Source of the DNA: Flavobacteriales bacterium
Lineage (GTDB): Bacteria > Bacteroidota > Bacteroidia > NS11-12g > UBA955
Assembly (NCBI GenBank): GCA_947450405.1
Contig: CANFVI010000018.1
Span: forward strand, 1 to 17,501
Reading direction: 5' to 3'
DNA length: 17,501 nt
Below, piece by piece: positions 7,303 to 14,614 of this stretch (position 1 is its first letter; each line of letters starts with the position of its first letter). A program made the position numbers and the translations under genes. Below the pieces are notes generated by a model, which worked only from the letters and a program-made list of their open reading frames with translations, was not told the origin of the DNA and did not search any database.

Positions 7303-8808
7303 ATGAAACAGTATTTTCAAAAACACAGAGTATTTACTTTTTTCTTGGCCGGATTATTAGGCGGTGTAGTTAGTTTAGGTGGCTTTTATGCAGTTGCTGC
7401 TTCACGAAGTCATTTCGATATTGATCAAAAGCAAAGTGCCTCTGGTCAAATGGCAAGGTATGCAAGTTTGAATACCATACCAGCTTTTGATTTTACAGGG
7501 GTTTCTGAAATTGCAAACCCTGCTGTAGTTCATATCAAAACTACCATTCAGTCTACTCCTCAAGAAGGGGGCAATCGTGAAATGCCAACTGATCCATTTG
7601 AGTTCTTCCAAGGTCCAAATTTTAGATTCGATCAACCTCAAGGACCGCGCCAAGCAAGTGGTTCGGGGGTAATTATTTCAGATGATGGTTATATTGTTTC
7701 TAACAACCACGTTGTAGAAGGAGCTACCAAAATTGAAATTGTACTTAATGACAAAAGAACCTACTTGGCTGAATTGATAGGTACAGATAAAAATACAGAT
7801 TTGGCATTGTTGCGTATTGCCGAAAGCAATTTGCCTTTTTTGAAATTAGGCAACAGCGATGATGTAAAAGTAGGACAATGGGTTGTGGCAGTTGGTAATC
7901 CTTTTAATCTAACAAGTACCGTTACTTTGGGTATTGTAAGTGCAATGGGTAGAAATATTGACTTGTTGCGTTCAAAAGGAAACAAATATGCAATTGAAAA
8001 CTTTATCCAAACCGATGCCGCAATCAATCCAGGAAACAGCGGTGGTGCATTGGTAAGTGTTGCAGGTGAATTAATTGGCATCAATACCGCAATTGCTTCT
8101 GAAACAGGTTCTTATGCTGGTTATGGATTTGCCATACCTGTAAATTTGGTGAAAAAAGTAATCAATGATCTCAAAAATTATGGGAAAGTTCAACGTGCAT
8201 TGTTGGGCGTATCTATCCAAGAAATAACCCAGAATCTGGTTGATGAAAAAGGACTAACTGATTTGAAAGGTGTTTATGTTGCTGAGGTTGTAGAAAAAAG
8301 TGCAGCCGACAAGGCAGGTATAGAAAAAGGCGATGTAATTTTGAAAATCGATGGCGACGAAGTAAACAGTTCTAGTCGCTTACAAGAAAAAGTAGGGAAA
8401 TATAAACCCGGCGATTTGGTGAAAATTACCATTCGCAGAAAAGGATCAGAGAAAGAAATCCAAGCTACTTTATTAGGCGAAAACGGAACAGCAAAATTAG
8501 AAACTGCCGAAAAGTCTTCTGGCTCAGAATACTTGGGAATGAAATTGGAAAACACAACCCGTGAAGAAAGAACCAAGATGGATATCAAAGCAGGAGTAAA
8601 AGTATCGAATTTGGCGTCAGGGGTATTCAAAACCGCTGGAATTCCAGAAGGGTTTGTAATTACCATGATTAACAACGAGCCTGTTTATTCTGCGCAAGGT
8701 GCTGTATCGGTTTTTAAATCATTAAAGGGCAGCATTGTAGTAGAAGGCAAAACTGCCAGTGGACAAGAAAAAATAATAGCAGTGAAACTGCCAAAAGCGG
8801 AAAATTAA
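7303..8808 (+). CDS. HtrA/DegP-type periplasmic serine protease with two PDZ domains
   Basis: This 501-residue S1C (Do-family) protease degrades or refolds damaged envelope proteins. An N-terminal hydrophobic segment at about 11-33 serves as signal peptide or membrane anchor; an Ala-Val-Ala-Ala run makes cleavage possible but not certain. The trypsin-like domain (about 60-290) carries the triad His136 (SNNHVVEG), Asp166 (NTDLALL) and Ser246 (GNSGGAL). PDZ1 spans about 297-390 and PDZ2 about 408-497. Two PDZ domains make it DegP/DegQ-like rather than DegS-like, though anchoring would change its role. The gene diverges from the ECF sigma operon across 117 nt, suggesting shared stress control. 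A weak Bacteroidota-type promoter (TTG 7266-7268, TAATTTTT 7286-7293) would give a very short leader. Confidence 0.95.
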   Translation: MKQYFQKHRVFTFFLAGLLGGVVSLGGFYAVAASRSHFDIDQKQSASGQMARYASLNTIPAFDFTGVSEIANPAVVHIKTTIQSTPQEGGNREMPTDPFEFFQGPNFRFDQPQGPRQASGSGVIISDDGYIVSNNHVVEGATKIEIVLNDKRTYLAELIGTDKNTDLALLRIAESNLPFLKLGNSDDVKVGQWVVAVGNPFNLTSTVTLGIVSAMGRNIDLLRSKGNKYAIENFIQTDAAINPGNSGGALVSVAGELIGINTAIASETGSYAGYGFAIPVNLVKKVINDLKNYGKVQRALLGVSIQEITQNLVDEKGLTDLKGVYVAEVVEKSAADKAGIEKGDVILKIDGDEVNSSSRLQEKVGKYKPGDLVKITIRRKGSEKEIQATLLGENGTAKLETAEKSSGSEYLGMKLENTTREERTKMDIKAGVKVSNLASGVFKTAGIPEGFVITMINNEPVYSAQGAVSVFKSLKGSIVVEGKTASGQEKIIAVKLPKAEN

Positions 8809-8822
8809 AACCGCATTTAGAT

Positions 8823-8858
8823 AACAAAAAAGGCTACCAATGGGTAGCCTTTTTTGTT
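8823..8858. terminator. Bidirectional intrinsic terminator, HtrA gene and dnaB
   Basis: A perfect 16-bp stem (8823-8838 with 8843-8858) closes a 4-nt AATG loop. The GGCTACC/GGTAGCC core is flanked by A6 and T6, giving a U-run on both strands. The minus-strand end touches the dnaB stop codon (8860-8858), so dnaB translation ends where the hairpin begins. Sequence and size nearly match the terminator at 4680-4716, with one compensated base-pair change. Confidence 0.92.
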
Positions 8859-10492
8859 TAGTCTTCTTGAATATTGGGGTTAAAATTATTTGACCAATTC
8901 CCATTTCCTTTATTTGAAGTAAATGGATCGGGCATAACTGCAGAATTGTTGTAAAAGTTATCGTCGTCATTTAACTTCGATGGAATGGTTGCCGTATAAG
9001 TGGCAGGAGCACTTCCACCGTATTCTGGTTTGCTGTTTAATGCAGATCTTTCATAAGGCGACAAGTCGACAAATTTAGAATATTCACCAACGAATTTCGC
9101 AAAAGCAGAACCAACGGAACCATGACGGTTTTTGGCAATAATTACCTCTGTTAATCCTTTGATACCGTGATCGGGTTGTTGTTGTTCTTTATTTCCCTCA
9201 GAAGTATCCATGCCCATACTTGCATAATACTCATCTCTATAAAGGAACATTACCATATCGGCATCTTGCTCAATAGATCCAGATTCACGCAAATCTGAAA
9301 GCTGCGGACGTTTGTTTGCACGTTTTTCAACTTCACGACTCAACTGAGCCAATGCAATTACGGGGATACTTAATTCTTTTGCTAAACCTTTTAATGAACG
9401 AGAAATAAAGGCAATCTCTTGTTCACGGTTTCCGCCACCACCTTTGGTTTCATGTCTGAGTAATTGCAAGTAATCGACAATTACCAAATCAAGACCTTGT
9501 TGAGAATGCACCCTTCTGCATTTTGCATTTAAATCAAAAATACTCAATTGAGGGGTGTCATCAATAAATATTTTAGAAGAACCCAAAGCAGCAGTTTTGG
9601 TATGCAAGCGTTGCCATTCTTCTTCGTTTAGTTCACTTTTCTTAATTTTATCGCCGGGTACTTCAGATTCTCCACTAATCAAACGATTTACCAATTGCAC
9701 ATCAGCCATCTCTAGAGAGAAAATCATGACACTCTTTTTATGGTCGATTGCAGCGTTGCGCAATAAACTTAGCGCGAACGCCGTTTTACCCATTGCAGGA
9801 CGTGCAGCTAAAATTACCAAATCTGATGGCTGCCAACCACCATTAATTCTGTCAATGTCAGAAAATCCAGAAGCAACACCCGTAATACCATCGTTATCGG
9901 CCGACATTCGATCTTCAATTTCCTTCAAAGAGCTATTGATTAATACGCTAATTTCTTGGAAATTTCTTTTTAAACCGGCATTTTTAATTTCATATAATTT
10001 TGCTTCCGATTGGTCAAGCAATTCGAACGCATCGTTTGAATCATCGTAGGCATCATAAGCCACTTCTCCTGCAACAGATATCAATTCACGTTGAATAAAT
10101 TTCTGAGTAAGAATACGTGCATGGAACTCGATATTTGCAGCACTAGAAACCCTGTTTGTGAGTTGGGCCAAATAAAATGGACCACCAATAAATTCTAATT
10201 TGCCCGCATTTCTAAGTGCATTCGAAACCGTTAATAAATCAATGGCAGAATCTGCAGATAGATACATATCGCGAATAACCTTGAAAATTTCTTGATTTGC
10301 AGGTTGGTAAAAATGTTTCTCAGTTAAAATGTCAATGACTTGGTGCACTTTTTCTCTTTCAAGCATCATCGCTCCCAAAACAGCTTCTTCAAGCTCTTTT
10401 GAATTTGGAGGGACACGACCTAGTACGTCACCAAAAAGTTCTTTGACAATTTTTGACTTCTTTGCTTTTTTATCTTGGAGTTGATTTTCCAT
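8858..10492 (-). CDS. dnaB: Replicative DNA helicase
   Basis: DnaB is the hexameric 5'-3' helicase that unwinds the replication fork and recruits primase. The 544-residue protein has an N-terminal helical domain (about 24-175, beginning at the PPNSKELEEAVLGAMM region), a linker, and a RecA-like ATPase from about 205. Walker A is ARPAMGKTA (230-238, Lys236, Thr237). Walker B is LVIVDYLQL (336-344, Asp340). The DnaB signature RPQLSDLRESGSIEQDAD is at 395-412, followed by AKNRHG (453-458). No intein interrupts the P-loop. Residues after about 480 form an Asn/Ser/Pro-rich, probably disordered tail ending in an acidic Glu-Asp. The gene is alone on its strand, convergent with the HtrA gene and divergent from clpC. 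Confidence 0.97.
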   Translation of the reverse strand: MENQLQDKKAKKSKIVKELFGDVLGRVPPNSKELEEAVLGAMMLEREKVHQVIDILTEKHFYQPANQEIFKVIRDMYLSADSAIDLLTVSNALRNAGKLEFIGGPFYLAQLTNRVSSAANIEFHARILTQKFIQRELISVAGEVAYDAYDDSNDAFELLDQSEAKLYEIKNAGLKRNFQEISVLINSSLKEIEDRMSADNDGITGVASGFSDIDRINGGWQPSDLVILAARPAMGKTAFALSLLRNAAIDHKKSVMIFSLEMADVQLVNRLISGESEVPGDKIKKSELNEEEWQRLHTKTAALGSSKIFIDDTPQLSIFDLNAKCRRVHSQQGLDLVIVDYLQLLRHETKGGGGNREQEIAFISRSLKGLAKELSIPVIALAQLSREVEKRANKRPQLSDLRESGSIEQDADMVMFLYRDEYYASMGMDTSEGNKEQQQPDHGIKGLTEVIIAKNRHGSVGSAFAKFVGEYSKFVDLSPYERSALNSKPEYGGSAPATYTATIPSKLNDDDNFYNNSAVMPDPFTSNKGNGNWSNNFNPNIQED

Positions 10493-10536
10493 GGACTTTC
10501 AAAGTAACAAAAAAAAGTGAATCTCTCAGCATAAAC

Positions 10537-10584
10537 ATATGCAAAATAATTGTGCACATTTTTGAAAAGAGAGTGCATATTTTT
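10537..10584. promoter_or_regulatory. Repeat cluster in the dnaB-clpC intergenic region
   Basis: The 262-nt gap between dnaB and clpC holds two direct copies of GTGCAyATTTTT (10552-10563 and 10573-10584), offset by 21 bp, or two helical turns. The first copy sits on an 8-bp palindrome TGTGCACA (10551-10558). The outer ATATGC (10537-10542) and GCATAT (10575-10580) form an inverted pair around the same centre. This could be an operator for either gene; no known regulator consensus is recognised. Confidence 0.35.
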
Positions 10585-10621
10585 TTCGGTTTTTTTGTCA
10601 ATTTTGGCAAACAGTAGTCAG

Positions 10622-10653
10622 TTTGTCATAAAATAATTGTAGAATTGAATTTG
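10622..10653 (+). promoter_or_regulatory. Candidate clpC promoter
   Basis: TTTG at 10622-10625 and TGAATTTG at 10646-10653 are 20 nt apart, matching the Bacteroidota TTTG/TAnnTTTG layout except for one base in the -7 element. Transcription would start near 10660, leaving a leader of about 95 nt before the ATG at 10755. Motif match only. Confidence 0.4.
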
Positions 10654-10754
10654 GTACAATTAATGCAAATTCTAACAAAAGATACACATTGTTCGGATGT
10701 TCGTTTAATGGGGTATCAATTAAAAAATACTATTATATATTTGACAATCTTTTT

Positions 10755-13292
10755 ATGGAAGCAAAATTTTCACCTAGGGTTAAAGAAGTAATTCAATACA
10801 GTAGAGAAGAGGCCATTCGTTTGGGTCACGATTATATTGGATGTGAACACTTATTATTAGGAATTATTAGAGAGGGAGAAGGCAAGGCCTATCAAACTAT
10901 CAAATTATTGGATATAGAATCGCTTCGATTGAAGAAAAGCGTTGAAGATGCCATTCGTGGAACAGCCACAAAAACAACAAATTTAGGAAATATTCCACTT
11001 ACCAAACAAGCTGAAAAAGCATTGAAAATCACTTACTTGGAAGCTAAAATTTTCAAGACCGATTTGATTGGAACCGAACATCTTTTGTTGTCAATTTTGA
11101 GGGACGAAGACAATATAGCTTCAAAAGTTTTAAGCCAATATGGGGTTACCTATGATTTGTTTAAATTAACCCTTGAAGAGGGAATTGATCAATCAAAAGC
11201 TGAATTACCAAGCGAAGATGGTGAAACTCCTGAAGATTATTATCGCGAGGAACAAAAGGCACAACAAACTGCCAAATCTAAAGTGAAATCGAAAACTCCA
11301 GTTTTAGATAACTTTGGTAGAGATTTAACGAAAGCCGCTGAAGATGGTAAATTAGATCCCATTGTTGGTCGTGAAAAAGAAATTGAACGTGTGAGTCAAA
11401 TTCTTTCACGCCGTAAAAAGAATAATCCAGTTTTAATTGGCGAACCGGGAGTTGGTAAAACTGCAATTGCTGAAGGATTGGCATTGCGCATTATCCAAAG
11501 AAAGGTAAGTCGTGTTCTTTTCAATAAGCGGGTAGTGAGTCTTGATTTGGCGAGCATGGTTGCAGGAACCAAATACCGTGGTCAATTTGAAGAGCGCATG
11601 AAAGCGCTTATGATGGAACTTGAAAAAGCGGAAGACGTAATTTTATTTATAGATGAAATCCATACCATTGTTGGTGCAGGCGGTGCTTCTGGTTCTTTAG
11701 ATGCAAGCAATATGTTTAAACCGGCTTTGGCCCGTGGTGAAATCCAATGTATTGGCGCTACAACCTTAGACGAATACAGACAGTACATTGAAAAAGATGG
11801 AGCCCTAGAACGTCGTTTCCAAATGGTGGTAATTGAACCTGCCTCTCCAGAAGAAACAGTTGAAATTTTACACAATATTTGCGACAAATACGAAGAACAC
11901 CATGGTGTTAAATACACCGACGAAGCAATCAAAGCTTGTGTTGAATTGAGTGTACGTTACATGAGCGATAGGCATTTGCCTGATAAGGCCATCGATATTT
12001 TAGATGAAGCTGGAGCAAGGGTACACATCACCAATATTCACGTTCCAATTGAAATTTTAGATTTAGAAACTAAAATTGAAGAAATTAAAATTGAAAAAAA
12101 TAGGGTTGTAAAAAGTCAAAACTTTGAAGAAGCAGCCAAATTAAGAGATACCGAAAAACGTTTGTTGGAAGATTTAGAAATTGCAAAAGCGCAATGGGAA
12201 AGTCAAACCAAAGAAAATAAATATGCCGTAACCGAAGATGATATTGCTGCTGTTATTTCTATGATTACTGGAATACCAGTAAAAAGAATGGCAGAAGATG
12301 AAAGCAAACGTTTGTTGCACATGGCCGAGACCCTTCAAAAACGTGTTATTGGACAAGAAAAAGCAGTTGCCAAACTTGCAAAAACCATTCAAAGAACACG
12401 CGCTGGATTTAAAGAACCAAACAGACCAATTGGGTCGTTCATCTTCTTAGGTCCTACCGGTGTGGGTAAAACTGAATTGGCAAAAGCCCTGTCAGAATTC
12501 CTATTCGATTCAGACGATGCGCTAATTCGTGTTGATATGAGCGAATTTATGGAGAAGTTTGCCGTGAGTCGCTTGGTTGGAGCGCCTCCAGGTTACGTTG
12601 GGTATGAAGAAGGAGGTATGCTTACCGAAAAAGTACGCCGTAAACCTTACAGCGTTATCCTTTTCGATGAAGTTGAAAAAGCCCACCCTGATGTATTTAA
12701 TTTGTTGTTGCAAGCACTAGATGAAGGACAAATGACAGATTCTGGAGGAAGGAAAATTGACTTCAGAAATACTGTGATCATCATGACATCTAATATTGGG
12801 TCTAGACAATTGAAAGAGTTTGGAACGGGGGTTGGATTTGGAACAAATACCAAAGTTGTAGACAAAGAAAAAGATTCAAAACAAGTTATTGAAGCGCAAT
12901 TGCGTAAGTTCTTCTCTCCTGAATTTTTAAATAGAATTGATGATGTTATTGTTTTCAATTCATTGGATAAAGAAAATATCATTAAGATTTTGGATGTGAG
13001 AATGGCAAAAATGTTGCACCGCATTAAAGATTTGGGATACCATGTTACCTTGTCTGATAGTGCAAAAGAGTTTCTTGCTGAAAAAGGATTTGATCCAGAT
13101 TTTGGAGCGAGACCATTGCAACGTGCACTTCAGAAGTACTTAGAAGAACCATTGGCTGAGAAAGTCTTAGATGGTTCTTTGAAAGAAGGCGATGAATTGA
13201 AAGTTGATTACGTAAAAGATGCCGAAGAATTGGCGATTGGCGTAGCAAAAGCAATGAAATTGCCTAAACCTAAGAAAGAAATTAAAGAATAA
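10755..13292 (+). CDS. clpC: ClpC-type AAA+ chaperone/unfoldase
   Basis: ClpC unfolds substrates with ATP and feeds them to ClpP in the cytoplasm. From the chosen ATG it is 845 residues, typical in length. It has the double Clp N-domain (1-140, opening MEAKFSPRVKEVI), D1 with Walker A GEPGVGKTA (229-237) and Walker B VILFIDE (295-301), a short ClpC-type middle domain with a UVR-like stretch at about 452-465 (QNFEEAAKLRD), and D2 with Walker A GPTGVGKTE (566-574) and Walker B VILFDE (634-639). It also has a VGF tripeptide (693-695) where ClpP-docking loops occur. The frame stays open 22 codons upstream to an ATG at 10689, but that extension has no family similarity that I recognise. No ctsR, mcsA or mcsB adjoins it. 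Its 3' end overlaps the convergent NlpC/P60 gene by 11 nt. Confidence 0.95.
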   Translation: MEAKFSPRVKEVIQYSREEAIRLGHDYIGCEHLLLGIIREGEGKAYQTIKLLDIESLRLKKSVEDAIRGTATKTTNLGNIPLTKQAEKALKITYLEAKIFKTDLIGTEHLLLSILRDEDNIASKVLSQYGVTYDLFKLTLEEGIDQSKAELPSEDGETPEDYYREEQKAQQTAKSKVKSKTPVLDNFGRDLTKAAEDGKLDPIVGREKEIERVSQILSRRKKNNPVLIGEPGVGKTAIAEGLALRIIQRKVSRVLFNKRVVSLDLASMVAGTKYRGQFEERMKALMMELEKAEDVILFIDEIHTIVGAGGASGSLDASNMFKPALARGEIQCIGATTLDEYRQYIEKDGALERRFQMVVIEPASPEETVEILHNICDKYEEHHGVKYTDEAIKACVELSVRYMSDRHLPDKAIDILDEAGARVHITNIHVPIEILDLETKIEEIKIEKNRVVKSQNFEEAAKLRDTEKRLLEDLEIAKAQWESQTKENKYAVTEDDIAAVISMITGIPVKRMAEDESKRLLHMAETLQKRVIGQEKAVAKLAKTIQRTRAGFKEPNRPIGSFIFLGPTGVGKTELAKALSEFLFDSDDALIRVDMSEFMEKFAVSRLVGAPPGYVGYEEGGMLTEKVRRKPYSVILFDEVEKAHPDVFNLLLQALDEGQMTDSGGRKIDFRNTVIIMTSNIGSRQLKEFGTGVGFGTNTKVVDKEKDSKQVIEAQLRKFFSPEFLNRIDDVIVFNSLDKENIIKILDVRMAKMLHRIKDLGYHVTLSDSAKEFLAEKGFDPDFGARPLQRALQKYLEEPLAEKVLDGSLKEGDELKVDYVKDAEELAIGVAKAMKLPKPKKEIKE

Positions 13293-13782
13293 TTCGTCGG
13301 ATTCCGACAAATCTCTTGCGATAATAGGGGGCACTCAGTTGATCAAAACGAATGCCTCCTCTGTTCGCAGAATGAATGAAGTAGATATTCTCTTTGCTCA
13401 CTTCTGTAACAATTCCAACGTGACCAATCCGTGATCCGTTTCTAGAGCCTTTAAAACAAATTACATCGCCCGGCCTACAATCATCTATTTTAACAGCCAC
13501 TCCGTAGTGGTTATACTCATGTGAACTTGCTGGGGTTGTAATTTTCAATACTGATGAATAGCAATGTCTTACAAAGCCACTGCAATCGAATCCACCTGGG
13601 GTTTTCCCTCCACTTCTGTAAGGAGTTTCTAAATGCAAATAAGCTTCTTTTAAAAGGGCATTAACTTCGGCAACAGATTCGGCACTAGGTCCGGCCATGG
13701 GGACAATTGTATCTTGTGCTTGGATGTTTTTACAGAGCAATAAAAATAAAATGGCAATAAACTTTATTTTTACTTGAACCAT
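13282..13782 (-). CDS. NlpC/P60-family cell-wall hydrolase
   Basis: This 166-residue exported protein is probably a periplasmic gamma-D-glutamyl-diaminopimelate endopeptidase acting on peptidoglycan stem peptides. A signal peptide occupies 1-22 (hydrophobic core 8-17, cleavage after Ile-Gln-Ala). The C40 papain-like domain follows: nucleophile Cys67 in GGFDCSGFV (64-71), His121 in SRIGHVGIV, and a third polar residue, His137, in YFIHSANRGG. There is no SH3 or LysM targeting domain, so it is a minimal single-domain enzyme of Spr/MepS-like size. Its start overlaps the M48 gene's end by 13 nt, implying translational coupling as the last gene of the tamL operon. Its own end overlaps clpC tail to tail. 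Confidence 0.92.
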   Translation of the reverse strand: MVQVKIKFIAILFLLLCKNIQAQDTIVPMAGPSAESVAEVNALLKEAYLHLETPYRSGGKTPGGFDCSGFVRHCYSSVLKITTPASSHEYNHYGVAVKIDDCRPGDVICFKGSRNGSRIGHVGIVTEVSKENIYFIHSANRGGIRFDQLSAPYYRKRFVGIRRIIL

Positions 13783-14558
13783 TTTTGAAAGGCTTTGTAA
13801 CGTTCAGTATAGGTTTTTCCAGTTTTCCCACCCAATTCTTGCCATCTTTTTTTCATGTTGGCAATGCGGTTGTTGGGATTTGGATGCGTGCTTAGAAATT
13901 CTGGAACGCTGCTTGTATTTCCTTGTTTTTCGATTTTCTCAAAAAAACCTGCAGCTCCAACAGCATTGTAACTTGTTTTATAAAGCCATTCAACACTGCA
14001 CATGTCGGCTTCGGTTTCAGCATCGCGTCCATATTTCAATTGTGTCAATCCTTTTCCAATAGTTGCGAGCTGATTGGCACTGTCGCCGAATGCAATTTTT
14101 AATATGATATCAAATCCAAACTCCCTTGTCATTGCATCGGTAGAATGCCTTTTTTCGGCATGAGCCATTTCATGTCCCATCACGCCAGCCAATTGATCTT
14201 CGCTTTCTAAATACTTGATTAAGCCGGTGTAAACATAAATATAGCCACCTGGGGTACAAAAGGCATTTTGTGTGGTGTCGTCTTTGATGATTCTCAAACG
14301 CCAGGTAAAGTCTTTGGCGTGAATTAAACTTTGTGTATTTAAAATACTGTCACGAAGTCCATACAAATATTTATAGGCTTCAACATTTTTGGCAGAATCT
14401 AAAATTATTTTGTTGTTTTCTTGGTCGAAATTTTGTGAAACTTGATACCCTAAATTTACATCTTGAGAAATAGGAAAGATGTTTGCATGTTTTATCCAAT
14501 TTCCGCATCCCCACAAACAAAATACCAAAATAACCGTAATTAAAAACTTAAATTTCAT
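13770..14558 (-). CDS. M48-family metallopeptidase lipoprotein
   Basis: This 262-residue zinc protease is probably tethered by lipid to a periplasmic membrane face. The N-terminus has a hydrophobic run and a lipobox LWGC with Cys18. The zinc site is HEMAH (129-133), with the downstream acidic ligand motif ETEAD at 181-185. The STHPNPNNRI stretch (223-232) is the conserved end of the M48 catalytic domain. This is the single-domain M48C (BepA/LoiP-like) form without a TPR extension. BepA and LoiP in E. coli work on outer-membrane protein and LPS-transporter assembly. Its place between a TamL-type insertase and a wall hydrolase fits envelope quality control here, by inference. It follows tamL after 56 nt and overlaps the NlpC/P60 gene by 13 nt. 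Confidence 0.93.
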   Translation of the reverse strand: MKFKFLITVILVFCLWGCGNWIKHANIFPISQDVNLGYQVSQNFDQENNKIILDSAKNVEAYKYLYGLRDSILNTQSLIHAKDFTWRLRIIKDDTTQNAFCTPGGYIYVYTGLIKYLESEDQLAGVMGHEMAHAEKRHSTDAMTREFGFDIILKIAFGDSANQLATIGKGLTQLKYGRDAETEADMCSVEWLYKTSYNAVGAAGFFEKIEKQGNTSSVPEFLSTHPNPNNRIANMKKRWQELGGKTGKTYTERYKAFQKWFK

Positions 14559-14614
14559 TGCCCATTACAAGCAAAAACTGTTCCAATTAAGCGATTGTTG
14601 TGAGGTGTTTTAAA

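Noticed and set aside
9555..10049. 164-codon plus-strand open frame inside dnaB
   Set aside because: It is antisense to conserved helicase motifs including Walker A. Its composition is explained by the reverse complement of dnaB codons, and it has no domain of its own.
10689..10754. 22-codon upstream extension of clpC
   Set aside because: ClpC proteins begin at MEAKFSPRVK-like sequence. The extension is Tyr/Phe/Ile-rich, lacks family similarity and lies in the expected leader.
12647..13024. 125-codon minus-strand open frame inside clpC
   Set aside because: It is antisense to the conserved D2 AAA+ domain. No signal, motif or promoter supports it.
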